Below are positions 16,322 to 25,410 of a DNA stretch of 40,600 nt, one piece after another. Within the stretch, counting starts at the first letter, position 1; each line of letters begins with the position of its first letter. Made by a program: the position numbers and the translations under genes. Source of the DNA: Bacteroidota bacterium (GTDB taxonomy: Bacteria; Bacteroidota; Bacteroidia; Chitinophagales; Chitinophagaceae). The notes beneath the pieces are model-generated. The model did no database searches. It was given only the letters and a program-made list of their open reading frames with translations, and had not been told where the DNA came from. Location of the stretch: positions 1-40,600 of the forward strand of contig JAEZDC010000105.1 in NCBI GenBank assembly GCA_023429825.1. Direction: 5' to 3'.

Positions 16322-18355
16322 TTACCAGATCCTGACTCTTGCACTATCTGCAATGAACATCTTATGCTCAGGTTTTACTCCAAATGTTTCGTAGAAAGCA
16401 TCTACATCTGCGAAGGGGCCATTTACGCGGAATTTGCCTGGTGAATGAACATCAGTCAACACCTGATCTCTCAATGATTCAGGTCTTCTATGGCCCAGCC
16501 ATCCAAGAGCATACCCCATGAAATACCTTTTAGCCGGAGAAAGGTTTGCTACCATTTGATTATTCCTGAATTGCTCTGTTTTCTTAAATGCGTCCCATCC
16601 CAGCAACACACCGCCAAGGTCAGCGATGTTCTCGCCCAAGGTAGCCTTACCATTGATCTTAAAAGTATCTACTACTATATATCCTCCAAACTGCTTTACC
16701 ATTACATCTGCTCTTTGTTTGAATTTCTCTTCGTCCTGTTTTGTCCACCAGTTGGTGAGGTTGCCTTTCTCATCATACTGCCTGCCCTGGTCATCAAAAC
16801 CATGGATGATCTCGTGGCCGATCGTTGATGCGCCTGCATAGCCATAAACAACTGCATCATCCAACTCTTCATCCCTGTACCCCGGAACAGTAAAGATCCC
16901 TGCAGGTAAAACGATCTCGTTATTTGAAGGGCTGTAATATGCATTGTATTCCTGTGGATTCATGTTCCACTCATCCCTGTCAACTGGCTTTCCAAGTTTG
17001 TTGATGTTATAATTGAGCCAGAACACATTTCCATTGATGAGGTTTTGCAGATAGCTATCCGGAGTTACCTGGAGGGAAGAAAAATCTTTCCACTTAGTGG
17101 GATAGCCTACTTTCTTTTTCATAGCTGCAAGTTTAACCTGCGCTTTTTGCTTGGTGCTATCACTCATCCAATCCAGTTTCTCAATTCTTTCTTTCAGTGA
17201 TTGCCTAATGGCTTCTACAAGGTCTTCATAACGTTTCTTAGCAGTTTCATTGAAATATTCTTTTACGTATAGCTGACCTAGCAGTTCGCCCATAACACCC
17301 TCTTCATTACGTAATACTCTTTTCCATCTTGGCCTTCTTTGTTTTGCACCGGTGATCATCTTGGTGAAGTTGAATTTCTCAACTCCATATTCTTCAGGTA
17401 ACGCTTCAGCAAACTGGTCAATGGTATTAAATTTTAAATACGCTTTCCAAACATTCAGTGGTGTAGACTTTATAAACCCGTCTAAAGACTTGTAATATTC
17501 AGGTTGCCCAACAATAACAGAGTCAATGTTTTTAATACCAACGGTTGAAAGGAACTTTTCAAGTTGTAATGATGGCGCCAGTTTATAAAAGGCTGTAATG
17601 TGCATTTTGTTATAATTCGCATAAGGGTCTCTCAGGTCTTCGATCCTTCTATGCACTTTAGCCATTGCAGTCTCTAATTTCAAAATGTCCGCAGCAGTGG
17701 CGGCAGCTTCAGTCTCGTTCACACCGATCTTCACTAATATCTTTGATATATAATCCTTGTATTTATTTAAGATGTTTGTTGATGTACTGTCTGTTTTTAG
17801 ATAATATTCTCTTTCGCCTAAATAAATTCCGCTTTGCCAGAATTGTGCAGCCATTTGCTCGCTGTTCTTATCATCCTGGGCAATATACATTCCTACTAAA
17901 GAACCCATACCAATCTTTTGCAGTTCTGCCATAACATTAGAAAGAGAAGCGGCATCTGTCACTGCATCTATTTTTTCAAAATAGGGTTGTAGTTCGGTTA
18001 ATCCTCGTTTATCAATGCCAGCACTGTCCATTGCAGCTTTCCAGAAATCACCGATCTTCTGCTCGTTGCTTCCTTTAGCAGCTTCTTTTTTTGCGGCATC
18101 TTCGTTTATAGTACGTAAACGTTTTAAATTTTCTTCCACCACAAGATTGGCAATACTCCATCCGCTTTCTTCATCGGGGATAGGATTCTTTTTGATCCAA
18201 CCTCCATTTGCGTATTCAAAGAAATCTTCACCGGGGTTGATACTTGTATCCATGTTGGCGGCAAGTACATCGGGTTTATTAGAATTAGTTGTAGAAGTAT
18301 TGCAGGCAAATGCGAAAATTGCCAAAGCGATACAGGGTATTGTCAATCTTTTCAT
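16322..18355 (-). CDS. M13 family zinc metallopeptidase, probable lipoprotein
   Basis: A 677-residue neprilysin/PepO-like endopeptidase. HEIIH (514-518) provides two zinc ligands and the general base, E575 in GENIADLGG is the third ligand, and the NAYYSPSNNEIVLPAGI segment is the substrate-binding region. The C-terminus ends ARVRIW, as expected for M13 enzymes with the conserved terminal Trp. The N-terminus MKRLTIPCIALAIFAFAC resembles a lipoprotein signal (C18). It probably cleaves peptides in the periplasm or at the cell surface. Monocistronic with its own terminator. Confidence 0.95.
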   Translation of the reverse strand: MKRLTIPCIALAIFAFACNTSTTNSNKPDVLAANMDTSINPGEDFFEYANGGWIKKNPIPDEESGWSIANLVVEENLKRLRTINEDAAKKEAAKGSNEQKIGDFWKAAMDSAGIDKRGLTELQPYFEKIDAVTDAASLSNVMAELQKIGMGSLVGMYIAQDDKNSEQMAAQFWQSGIYLGEREYYLKTDSTSTNILNKYKDYISKILVKIGVNETEAAATAADILKLETAMAKVHRRIEDLRDPYANYNKMHITAFYKLAPSLQLEKFLSTVGIKNIDSVIVGQPEYYKSLDGFIKSTPLNVWKAYLKFNTIDQFAEALPEEYGVEKFNFTKMITGAKQRRPRWKRVLRNEEGVMGELLGQLYVKEYFNETAKKRYEDLVEAIRQSLKERIEKLDWMSDSTKQKAQVKLAAMKKKVGYPTKWKDFSSLQVTPDSYLQNLINGNVFWLNYNINKLGKPVDRDEWNMNPQEYNAYYSPSNNEIVLPAGIFTVPGYRDEELDDAVVYGYAGASTIGHEIIHGFDDQGRQYDEKGNLTNWWTKQDEEKFKQRADVMVKQFGGYIVVDTFKINGKATLGENIADLGGVLLGWDAFKKTEQFRNNQMVANLSPAKRYFMGYALGWLGHRRPESLRDQVLTDVHSPGKFRVNGPFADVDAFYETFGVKPEHKMFIADSARVRIW

Positions 18356-18443
18356 GCAAGAGATTTTTGATTGTAGCTAAACTATGAAAACTACAATGTG
18401 TTGGTATGAATTTTATTTCATCGGTAAAATGATAGTATTTGGA

Positions 18444-19043
18444 TTATAATCCCAACCCATAATTCAGGTTGAATAAAGGCATAAGGATTGCACCCAGGAT
18501 CGCTCCGATTATAAAGTACACAACTATTAATACGACTATGCAGACGATCATGTAGATCACTTTTTTGTCTTCCGGGGTTTTCTTAACCGGGCCAAATCCA
18601 AGATACAGCACATAGATTGTGTAAATCGCTGCAATAAGAGAAATCACCCCTGCGATGGATGGAAAAATAGAGAATATTGCCGCAACGAGGCTGGGTGTAG
18701 ATCCGTATACGACCAGTTGTAATGATCTGCCCATATTTTTTTCTGAACCGAATGAAGGTGCTAAAGCATCCAGAACAAAAGCAGTGATGTATACGCTGAG
18801 GACTCCCAGAATAAGTTTTACCAATGCATGATATATACCCCATTCCATGCCAACATATTTATATCCAAAGACAGATACACCGATCAACCCATATCCTACG
18901 AACGCTGCGATAGCACCGATAAGCGTTAGAGGAATAAGATAACCCATGATCAGTTGGTTATTATTTGGTTCCTCCGAGGCAACTGTGTTCCACTCGGTCT
19001 TAGGACTAAGGATCATATTCTTAGCTCTTTCAATTAAGTTCAT
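18444..19043 (-). CDS. Yip1 domain membrane protein
   Basis: A 199-residue protein with a short cytoplasmic N-terminus (MNLIERAKNMILSPKTEW) typical of bacterial Yip1-domain proteins, followed by about five hydrophobic helices. Family members are small inner-membrane proteins with no firm bacterial function. ATG 19043 is preceded by CATTTGCC. It is separated by 102 bases from the glycosyltransferase gene upstream on the same strand; no terminator is seen between them, so read-through is possible. Confidence 0.8.
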   Translation of the reverse strand: MNLIERAKNMILSPKTEWNTVASEEPNNNQLIMGYLIPLTLIGAIAAFVGYGLIGVSVFGYKYVGMEWGIYHALVKLILGVLSVYITAFVLDALAPSFGSEKNMGRSLQLVVYGSTPSLVAAIFSIFPSIAGVISLIAAIYTIYVLYLGFGPVKKTPEDKKVIYMIVCIVVLIVVYFIIGAILGAILMPLFNLNYGLGL

Positions 19044-19145
19044 GGCAAATGTTTTGGTTAAGTTTCCTCTAATGTAATGAACCGGTGGCTCCTTTGCAAT
19101 GGCAAATATTGCTATGTGGATTAATTGGTAACAAAGAACAAAAGA

Positions 19146-19931
19146 CTATTTCTTAGTGCGAGAATGTTGCTTATTCAACTCATATAGCCTCGCATATTTG
19201 ATGAAGCTATAATAGGCAGTCGTCACCGCAATTAACCAACCTTTATACCCATCTAGAAATCCAAGTTTGAAAAAGTATGTTTTGAAGAAGCCAAAAAAGG
19301 GAAGTATAACTAACTTGGCGAGGCTCACTTTTTTCCCTCTTGAATGATATTTCTGTGCTGTTATCATAGCAGAGTGCACCATTTTCGTGGTATACTGCCT
19401 CGTGTCATCAAAAGAAAAATGATCTACATAGCCCGGTAGTTTTGCATAATTAATGGGTTGGTCACTTCGCAGATCTTCATGAGCTATCTCATGATCCCAG
19501 TTTACCATTGTTTTATTGAACAAACGGTTCTTCCAACTTGTCCAATCACTGTAACGTATCCACTGATCGCCGAAGAAATTTTTCCATTGCACTTTATAGA
19601 TCGTGTGTGCATTAGCTGGTACCCAGTTTTGTAAAGCACTATGCAAAGTGACATCAACTCTTTCATCAGAATCAAGGCTCAGTATCCAATCATATTTTGA
19701 AAAGCCAGTAGCTACGTTCTTTGATTTACCATAACCTTCCCAAGGCATACGATGCACCTTAGCGCCATGAGATTGAGCAATAGAGATGGTATCATCTGTG
19801 CTACCCGTGTCACATACTATCACATCATCAGTTAAACCTTCCAGACTGAGTAACAAACGACTAATCTTATCTGCAGCATCTTTAGCAACGATAACAATGG
19901 AGAATGAAGTTTTGGAATTAGAAGGTTTCAT
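19146..19931 (-). CDS. Family 2 glycosyltransferase, WaaE/KdtX-like
   Basis: A 261-residue GT-A enzyme. FSIVIVAKDAADKISRLL starts the nucleotide-sugar fold, DTGSTDDT follows, and LDSDERV holds the DxD-type metal site. The DWTSWKNRLFNK and EDLRS segments and the C-terminal hydrophobic helix (about residues 205-245) resemble LPS inner-core beta-glucosyltransferases of the WaaE/KdtX group. It probably adds a sugar to a lipid-linked or LPS acceptor at the cytoplasmic membrane face; donor and acceptor are unknown. It lies 39 bases after the YigZ gene and may share the ribD-yigZ transcript. Confidence 0.85.
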   Translation of the reverse strand: MKPSNSKTSFSIVIVAKDAADKISRLLLSLEGLTDDVIVCDTGSTDDTISIAQSHGAKVHRMPWEGYGKSKNVATGFSKYDWILSLDSDERVDVTLHSALQNWVPANAHTIYKVQWKNFFGDQWIRYSDWTSWKNRLFNKTMVNWDHEIAHEDLRSDQPINYAKLPGYVDHFSFDDTRQYTTKMVHSAMITAQKYHSRGKKVSLAKLVILPFFGFFKTYFFKLGFLDGYKGWLIAVTTAYYSFIKYARLYELNKQHSRTKK

Positions 19932-19970
19932 TTGTCTTAAACATGCAAAGTAATAAGATTGTACAACAGC

Positions 19971-20582
19971 CTAATCAATTCTTTTGAATTCAACAGACAA
20001 TAATTCCTTTAATTTAAATTCAACTTCTGCAGCTCGTCCTTTCGGGATACCGATTTTCATCAGGCAAAAGAGCTGCATCTCCTGGCTGATCACCTGGCAA
20101 TTGAACTGACGTACGATGATCATTACATCATTCATCCGAGTGTAGTCAAATTGCAGTTCATAGTTAAGTAGTATCGGTTGCTGGATAATAGGAGTGACCT
20201 GCAGCGCCATCGCAGTTGCAGATTTATACGCGTTGATCAATCCTGGAACGCCAAGAAGTGTACCACCAAAATATCTGATAACGATCACTGCGGTGTTGGT
20301 GAGTTGTTTACTATCTATTTGATTCAGTATGGGCTTGCCTGCAGTGCCTGAAGGTTCTCCATCGTCATTTACTCTGAAATTGTTTTTATCAAAACCTAAT
20401 CGATATGCGAAACAGTGATGAGCCGCTTTTGGATGTTCTTTTTTAAAGTTATTCAGTAAGTGCTTAAATGTATCGACTGAATCTATCGGGTGTGCATAAG
20501 CCATAAATCTGCTGCCTCTATCCTTAAATTCAGCATGAGAGGGCTTATCTATGGTAAAATAAAATTCTTCGTTATTGTTCAT
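19971..20582 (-). CDS. YigZ/IMPACT family protein
   Basis: A 203-residue protein of the YigZ/UPF0029 (IMPACT) family. FKDRGSRFMAYAHPI, the central HHCFAYRLG and DDGEPSGTAGKPIL are its signature segments; the C-terminal DUF1949-like part is present. The family is linked to translation regulation in eukaryotes, and the bacterial role is unclear. The start at 20582 (MNNNEEFYFT) overlaps the end of ribD by 11 bases, a typical coupled arrangement. The open frame to 20675 lies in ribD coding sequence and lacks family similarity. Confidence 0.9.
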   Translation of the reverse strand: MNNNEEFYFTIDKPSHAEFKDRGSRFMAYAHPIDSVDTFKHLLNNFKKEHPKAAHHCFAYRLGFDKNNFRVNDDGEPSGTAGKPILNQIDSKQLTNTAVIVIRYFGGTLLGVPGLINAYKSATAMALQVTPIIQQPILLNYELQFDYTRMNDVMIIVRQFNCQVISQEMQLFCLMKIGIPKGRAAEVEFKLKELLSVEFKRID

Positions 20583-21633
20583 TAGGTCTGAGGTATGTGA
20601 TCCTGTCTGTAAAAATTTTTTCCTGGCTAAAAATAGTTGATGAAGATAGAGTAGAGGCAGAAAGACCTTCTCCAATTATAAGCGACTCATTTGTTATAAT
20701 TCTTGCTTCATCCCAACTATTATCGTCGATAAAGGATTGTAATAATCGTGCACCACCTTCGACCAGTATACTTTGAATATTCATCTGGTAACATGCATTA
20801 AGTATTTGGTGAATAACATTCGCATCGTGTCCAACCTGGTAATAAAACGTATCGCCATCCTCGCCATGTTGTATCGCATTGAAGATGATGGTTTGTTGTT
20901 GCTGATCAAAAACTTTATGTGATTTCGGAAGCTTGAGTTCCGTATCAACGATTAGCCGGATGGGGTGTTTTCCTTTCCATAACCTTGTGTTTAAAGACGG
21001 ATTATCTTTCATTGCAGTATTTGTGCCTACAAGGACTGCAGTTTCTTCGCTTCTCCATTTATGCACTAAGCGATTTGTAAAATCATTTGAGATCAATAAA
21101 CGCGATGGGGAAGCAGAAGCAATTTTAGCATCGGCTGTCTGCGCCCATTTTAAGATAATATAGGGGCGATGTTTACTATGAAAAGTAAAAAAACGTTTGT
21201 TGAGTTGGCGGCATTCATATTCCATAACACCATTGATCACTTCTATACCTGCAGATCGCAATTTGTCGATCCCTTTTCCATTCACCTCTTTAAAAGGATC
21301 CGTTGAGCCGATTACAACTTTTGGAATGTTATGTTGAATGATGAGATCAGTACAAGGTGGTGTTTTGCCGAAATGTGAGCAGGGCTCAAGTGAAACGTAT
21401 AGCGTTGATTGGGTTAACAGATCGCCATGACCATTCTGTACAGCATTGTTAAGGCAATTTACTTCAGCATGTGGCCCGCCGAATTGTTGATGGTAACCTT
21501 CGCCGATCACTTGATCTTCATGAACCAAAACAGCTCCCACCATTGGATTAGGCGCTACATATCCGGCTGCTTCTTGTGCCAGTTCAATGCAACGATGCAT
21601 ATACACTTCGTCTTCCAGGGATCTATTAGCCAT
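20572..21633 (-). CDS. ribD: Bifunctional riboflavin deaminase/reductase
   Basis: A 353-residue two-domain enzyme for steps two and three of riboflavin synthesis. The N-terminal cytidine-deaminase-like domain has zinc ligands in HAE (55-57) and PCSHFGKTPPC (84-94). The C-terminal reductase domain (about 150-353) has the NADPH-fold segments VGTNTAMKDNPSLNTR and SILVEGGARLLQSF. The start follows TACTTTTG by five bases. No FMN riboswitch is recognisable in the 38-base divergent gap to prmC. Downstream yigZ overlaps by 11 bases. Confidence 0.96.
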   Translation of the reverse strand: MANRSLEDEVYMHRCIELAQEAAGYVAPNPMVGAVLVHEDQVIGEGYHQQFGGPHAEVNCLNNAVQNGHGDLLTQSTLYVSLEPCSHFGKTPPCTDLIIQHNIPKVVIGSTDPFKEVNGKGIDKLRSAGIEVINGVMEYECRQLNKRFFTFHSKHRPYIILKWAQTADAKIASASPSRLLISNDFTNRLVHKWRSEETAVLVGTNTAMKDNPSLNTRLWKGKHPIRLIVDTELKLPKSHKVFDQQQQTIIFNAIQHGEDGDTFYYQVGHDANVIHQILNACYQMNIQSILVEGGARLLQSFIDDNSWDEARIITNESLIIGEGLSASTLSSSTIFSQEKIFTDRITYLRPNEQ

Positions 21634-21638
21634 TGGCT

Positions 21639-21646
21639 CAAAAGTA
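21639..21646 (-). promoter_or_regulatory. TACTTTTG promoter box, 5 bases before ribD
   Basis: Minus-strand TAnnTTTG, AGCCA, then ATG 21633. It sits in a 38-base divergent promoter region shared with prmC. Confidence 0.5.
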
Positions 21647-21659
21647 ATTGAAAGATGAG

Positions 21660-21667
21660 TAACATTG
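21660..21667 (+). promoter_or_regulatory. TAACATTG promoter-like box, 4 bases before prmC
   Basis: One mismatch to TAnnTTTG, followed by CAGC and ATG 21672. It keeps the same four-base spacing as the perfect copies. Confidence 0.35.
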
Positions 21668-21671
21668 CAGC

Positions 21672-22523
21672 ATGGCGATCCATGAAGCGTACCAAAGATT
21701 CTTACTGCAGTTATATGAAATATATGACGACAGGGAAGCAGCTAACATCGCTGATATGGTGATAGAACATGTCACCGGTCAAAGAAGGATCGATAGAATA
21801 ATGTATAAGGATTTGCCTCTTACCGAAATACAACAAGCTCAGTTGGAAAGTATATCTGAAAAATTGTTTTCACATATGCCGGTTCAATATGCTTTAGGAG
21901 AGGCATGGTTTGCAGATATGAAATTCTATGTGAATGAAAATGTTTTGATACCAAGGCCGGAAACAGAAGAATTAGTGGAGTGGATGGTAGTGAGCGAAAA
22001 GAAAAAAGTAAGTGGTTGCAGTTTGCTGGATATAGGGACAGGGAGTGGATGTATTCCAATTTCTATTAAACGAAAGATGCCTGGCTTAAACGTGGCTGCC
22101 ATAGACGTAAGTGAACATGCTTTGAAAGTGGCAGCACAAAATGCTAATCAGTTGGAAAGCGATATTAGTTTACTGCAACTTGATTTTTTAGATGAAAGCA
22201 ATTGGAGTATACTTGGTATGTATGATATTATCGTAAGTAATCCACCGTATGTTAAGTTATCTGAAAGTGGTCAGATGGCTAGTAATGTATTACACTTTGA
22301 GCCTCACGTTGCTCTGTTTGTGCCTGACGATGATGCATTGTTATTTTATAAAAAGATCGCTGCCTTTGCGAAAACGCATTTGAAAAAAGATGGGTGTATA
22401 TTTTTAGAGATCAATGAACAACTAGGGCAGGAAGTGGTTGCTTTATATAAACAAAACGGTTATGCCGTTGAGCTAAAAAAAGATATGCAAGGAAAAGACA
22501 GGATGGTAAAAGCTACTTTGTAA
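21672..22523 (+). CDS. prmC: Peptide chain release factor N5-glutamine methyltransferase
   Basis: A 283-residue class I SAM methyltransferase. The N-terminal helical release-factor-binding domain covers about residues 1-75; VLIPRPETEELVEW, LLDIGTGSGCIPIS (SAM motif I), then NPPYV with NPPY at 190-193 (glutamine binding) are diagnostic. It methylates the GGQ glutamine of RF1 and RF2. It is divergent from ribD with only 38 bases between starts. The 3' end overlaps the convergent hypothetical gene by 11 bases. Confidence 0.95.
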   Translation: MAIHEAYQRFLLQLYEIYDDREAANIADMVIEHVTGQRRIDRIMYKDLPLTEIQQAQLESISEKLFSHMPVQYALGEAWFADMKFYVNENVLIPRPETEELVEWMVVSEKKKVSGCSLLDIGTGSGCIPISIKRKMPGLNVAAIDVSEHALKVAAQNANQLESDISLLQLDFLDESNWSILGMYDIIVSNPPYVKLSESGQMASNVLHFEPHVALFVPDDDALLFYKKIAAFAKTHLKKDGCIFLEINEQLGQEVVALYKQNGYAVELKKDMQGKDRMVKATL

Positions 22524-22977
22524 AGATGAGCAGGTGAGCGCTCTTCTTTTTATTCTTTTTGTCGTAGAGGACAACATTTGCATCACAATTCTTTTGATTT
22601 GCTTCTTTAGGAATCTGTAATTGCAATAATGCGTAGTGCGTTTTCAGATTTTCATTGTAAGATGCTTTTTGAAAATCAAATACATCAGGCCTTCGCTTAA
22701 TAACACCATTCTTTTTAGAAATATGGTAAATTATGAATCTTCCGTCTAACTCAACAGGTTCACTCTCAAAAAAACCAACTAATAACACCTCTTTGCCGGA
22801 CAAACAACCCAGGCGATATGGAAGCTGATATGAATGTTCTTTTGGCTTAACCGTTTTATACAGTTTGAAACCCGTGGACTTATACGATTCAATAAAACCT
22901 TTAATCGTTTTGTCTGTAACCTGTGAACGTACAGATAACGTTACTGCGATCAACAGAAGGGTATAGAATATTTTCAT
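22513..22977 (-). CDS. Secreted protein of unknown function downstream of exbD
   Basis: A 154-residue protein with a signal peptide (MKIFYTLLLIAVTLSVRSQ). The rest is basic and beta-rich, with two cysteines (C58 in RLGCLSG and one in KNCDANV). I do not recognise a domain. Five bases separate it from exbD on the same strand, so it probably belongs to the exbB-exbD transcript and could be a periplasmic accessory, but nothing else supports that. Its C-terminal codons overlap prmC. Confidence 0.7.
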   Translation of the reverse strand: MKIFYTLLLIAVTLSVRSQVTDKTIKGFIESYKSTGFKLYKTVKPKEHSYQLPYRLGCLSGKEVLLVGFFESEPVELDGRFIIYHISKKNGVIKRRPDVFDFQKASYNENLKTHYALLQLQIPKEANQKNCDANVVLYDKKNKKKSAHLLIFTK

Positions 22978-22982
22978 ACAAA

Positions 22983-23384
22983 TTAGGGCTTAACGTTGGC
23001 TACCACTTTGGCGCCGGCTCTTTTTGCTGCAGCCATGATCTTAAAGAAGCTTCCTGTATACGAAATAGTGTCTGCGTTGATAACAACAGCTGGGGTATCC
23101 ATAAACGCTCTTGCTTTTCTCACTTCGTCGCTGATCATTGAATCAAGCATGTTATCAGGAATGATTCGCTGGCCGAGGTATATCTTATTTTCTTTATCAA
23201 TAGAGACAGTGATATTTTGTTTTGAACGTGTATCGCCTTTTCCTTTGGGGTTGTTTACTCTTACAATATTGGGATTGGCGAGTGTAGAAACGATGAGAAA
23301 GAACAAAAGCAAAATGAACAGGATATCATTCAATGCTCCTGTGTGCACTTCTGGGTGGGCTCTTAATCGTTTTCTGATGTCCAT
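22983..23384 (-). CDS. ExbD/TolR family biopolymer transport protein
   Basis: A 133-residue protein with a short cytoplasmic N-terminus, one transmembrane helix (about 19-39, DILFILLLFFLIVSTL) and a periplasmic domain. The aspartate in LNDILFI matches the essential protonatable residue of ExbD/TolR. With ExbB it forms the proton-driven motor that energises TonB or Tol. It is followed by the secreted protein gene after five bases and preceded by exbB after a 102-base gap that contains repeat copy 2. No tonB or second exbD is adjacent, unlike many Bacteroidota clusters. Confidence 0.9.
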   Translation of the reverse strand: MDIRKRLRAHPEVHTGALNDILFILLLFFLIVSTLANPNIVRVNNPKGKGDTRSKQNITVSIDKENKIYLGQRIIPDNMLDSMISDEVRKARAFMDTPAVVINADTISYTGSFFKIMAAAKRAGAKVVANVKP

Positions 23385-23431
23385 TCAGCTTATTATTAAA
23401 GGTACCTTGCTCAATTTAATTGTTACAGTTG

Positions 23432-23450
23432 AAGTGTGCGACGCAACAGG
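23432..23450 (+). repeat. Dispersed short palindromic repeat, copy 2
   Basis: AAGTGTGCGACGCAACAGG, with TGCG-A-CGCA as an inverted repeat. It lies between exbB and exbD, antisense to that operon. GTTGAAGTG on the left is shared with copy 1. Confidence 0.8.
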
Positions 23451-23486
23451 TGCTTAATGCATATTGTATCGCTGGCTTCATAAAAA

Positions 23487-24173
23487 TTATCGTGTAGGCT
23501 CCTGCAGAATGTCTAAAAATTCTGAACTGGCACCTTCCATTTTATTGGCTGTTTTATCGATCTGGGTAGTGAGATAATTATGTCCTACATAAGCGATCAA
23601 ACCAATGATCAAACCTGTGGCGGAGGTGATCATCTTAGTGTATATACCCCCAGCGATGGTATTGAGAGTATATTCACCAGTAGAGGCGATGCCATAAAAC
23701 AACTGCACCATTCCAATAATAGTTCCAAGGAAACCGAACATAGGTGCGATACCTGAAATGAGTGAAAGGATAGATAAGTTCCTTTCCATTTTATACATCT
23801 CAAGCTTTCCAACATTCTCCATGCTTTTCTCTATGGAATCGATAGGCTTGCCGATACGTTGAATGCCTTTATCAATGATTCGAGCAACGGGATTGTTGGT
23901 GTTTTTCGCCAATGAACGTGCGGCCGCAATATTGCCTGTAACAATATTATCACGGATGATGTTCATGAAATTGTCTTCAATCTTTGAAGCTTTCCTGATA
24001 GCGATCGCTCTTTCAAAAAAAACATACACCGCAGCGATCAGTAAAGCATAAAGTGGATACATGATCCAGCCACCTTGTTGCAACAGTTCCCATAAACTGA
24101 TCTTTTCTGCAGTTTGATTAGCTGCATTGGCTACGGTAGAAGCAGTATCTGTCACCTGTAATAAAATGCCCAT
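23487..24173 (-). CDS. MotA/TolQ/ExbB proton channel family protein
   Basis: A 228-residue ExbB/TolQ-like inner-membrane protein. It has an N-terminal helix near residues 33-53 (WIMYPLYALLIAAVYVFFERA), a cytoplasmic loop and two C-terminal helices (about 135-160 and 175-200) with APMFGFLGTIIGMVQLF and ITSATGLIIGLIAY, the conserved pore segments. It partners ExbD to convert proton flow into mechanical work. The C-terminus ends ILQEPTR. Confidence 0.92.
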   Translation of the reverse strand: MGILLQVTDTASTVANAANQTAEKISLWELLQQGGWIMYPLYALLIAAVYVFFERAIAIRKASKIEDNFMNIIRDNIVTGNIAAARSLAKNTNNPVARIIDKGIQRIGKPIDSIEKSMENVGKLEMYKMERNLSILSLISGIAPMFGFLGTIIGMVQLFYGIASTGEYTLNTIAGGIYTKMITSATGLIIGLIAYVGHNYLTTQIDKTANKMEGASSEFLDILQEPTR

Positions 24174-24296
24174 GTAAGATTTTTATTGATAAAGTAAATG
24201 TACTCGCAACAAGCAAATGAACGACCAATGTGTGAATAAATTTCGGAGTATGAGTATTTTAGGAAAGCTTTTACACAAGCGGTGTACAATGGATTC

Positions 24297-25196
24297 TTAG
24301 GAAATTTGTTTCTGTGTTATCTCTTCATAAAGGCTTTGTATCAATCCATCTGCTAACCCGATCTTGGGTACGTGTATCTCGTCGATATTTGCCCAACGCA
24401 TAACGTTCATATAGATCAACAGTGCAGGTACTATTACATCAGCCCGGTCTTCACGAATTTTATAAAGCCGCATTCTATCATCCAATGAAACACTGGAAAG
24501 CTCTTTATAATAATCTTTCAACAATTCAATGTGTAATGACTTTCCTTCTTTTCTTTTACTCAGCGAAAATACTTTGTTGATATTGCCACCCGAGCCAATA
24601 GCGATCATCGGTAAAGCACTTTTTGTGTTGCTTTTGAGATGATCTTTCATTTCATCCCAGGCTTTCTCATCTACCAGGCCTTTGAGCAAACGAATTGTAC
24701 CTATGTTGAATGATTCTTTGTACTTAAGTTTGCTGTCATCAAAAAAAGTGAGTTCCGTACTACCACCACCCACATCTATGTAGAGGTAGGAGTGTTGCTT
24801 ATCGAGGTTCTCAGCAATATGGTTTTCGTATATGTAAGATGCTTCTTCATCACCGGTGATCACTTTTATATCGATACCTGTTTCAGCTTTTATAGTGTTA
24901 ATGATCTCTGTGCTATTGGCTGCATCTCTCATTGCTGAGGTTGCACAGGCTTTCAAATGTTTTATTCCATATGCATTCAGTAAATGACGGTATGCCTTCA
25001 TCGTTTGCAACACCATATCTTTTTTTGTAGAACTGATCTCGCCTCTTTCAAATACATCAAACCCCAGTCGCAACGGAACTCTTACAAGGTTTATTTTGTT
25101 GAACTGTGGTGCATTATCTTCTATAGTGACCTCTGCGATCAATAAACGGGCGGCATTACTTCCTATATCGATAGCGGCTAACTTCAAGGCATTCAT
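24297..25196 (-). CDS. Ppx/GppA family exopolyphosphatase-like protein
   Basis: A 299-residue sugar-kinase/Hsp70/actin-fold phosphatase. AIDIGSNAARLL (phosphate 1), DVGGGSTELT (phosphate 2) and GSGGNINK are diagnostic. Length matches the short Ppx/GppA form without the C-terminal HD domain. It hydrolyses polyphosphate or pppGpp; which one cannot be told from sequence. The start is at MNALKLAAIDIGSNA. Confidence 0.9.
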   Translation of the reverse strand: MNALKLAAIDIGSNAARLLIAEVTIEDNAPQFNKINLVRVPLRLGFDVFERGEISSTKKDMVLQTMKAYRHLLNAYGIKHLKACATSAMRDAANSTEIINTIKAETGIDIKVITGDEEASYIYENHIAENLDKQHSYLYIDVGGGSTELTFFDDSKLKYKESFNIGTIRLLKGLVDEKAWDEMKDHLKSNTKSALPMIAIGSGGNINKVFSLSKRKEGKSLHIELLKDYYKELSSVSLDDRMRLYKIREDRADVIVPALLIYMNVMRWANIDEIHVPKIGLADGLIQSLYEEITQKQIS

Positions 25197-25286
25197 TTCT
25201 ATGTAATAAAATCACATCAACCTCATTTCTCAGGTCGAAAATACATAAATCCAACAGCGCATCATATGAAAGATGTCGTGTTATAG

Positions 25287-25406
25287 CTAATTGCACTGGC
25301 CTAACAGCCAATAAAGCAATATAAAAATGAGGATAGTGCTGAAGCAGCCACCGCCTAACTTTTTTGCACCATAGCCTGCTATCAGTGCCCGGAAAAATTT
25401 GTTCAT
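25287..25406 (-). CDS. 39-residue small membrane protein with GYGAKKLGGGC motif
   Basis: ATG at 25406 to TAG at 25287. The protein starts MNKFFRALIAGYGAKKLGGG, then CFSTIL and a hydrophobic segment (ILIFILLYWLLG) ending QCN. The basic glycine-rich N-terminus plus one transmembrane helix looks like a real small membrane protein; I recall similar GxGAKKLGGGC peptides in other Bacteroidota, but could not check this. It lies between ppx and the 84-residue gene on the same strand. No strong Shine-Dalgarno is seen. Function is unknown. Confidence 0.7.
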   Translation of the reverse strand: MNKFFRALIAGYGAKKLGGGCFSTILIFILLYWLLGQCN

Positions 25407-25410
25407 GTAA

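Noticed and set aside
16490..16828. 112-residue plus-strand ORF within the M13 peptidase gene
   Set aside because: Antisense shadow of the conserved zinc-site region.
20583..20675. Longer YigZ start
   Set aside because: The added residues are antiparallel-frame reading of ribD codons and precede the normal family N-terminus.
21634..21671. FMN riboswitch upstream of ribD
   Set aside because: The divergent gap to prmC is only 38 bases, far too short for an FMN aptamer.
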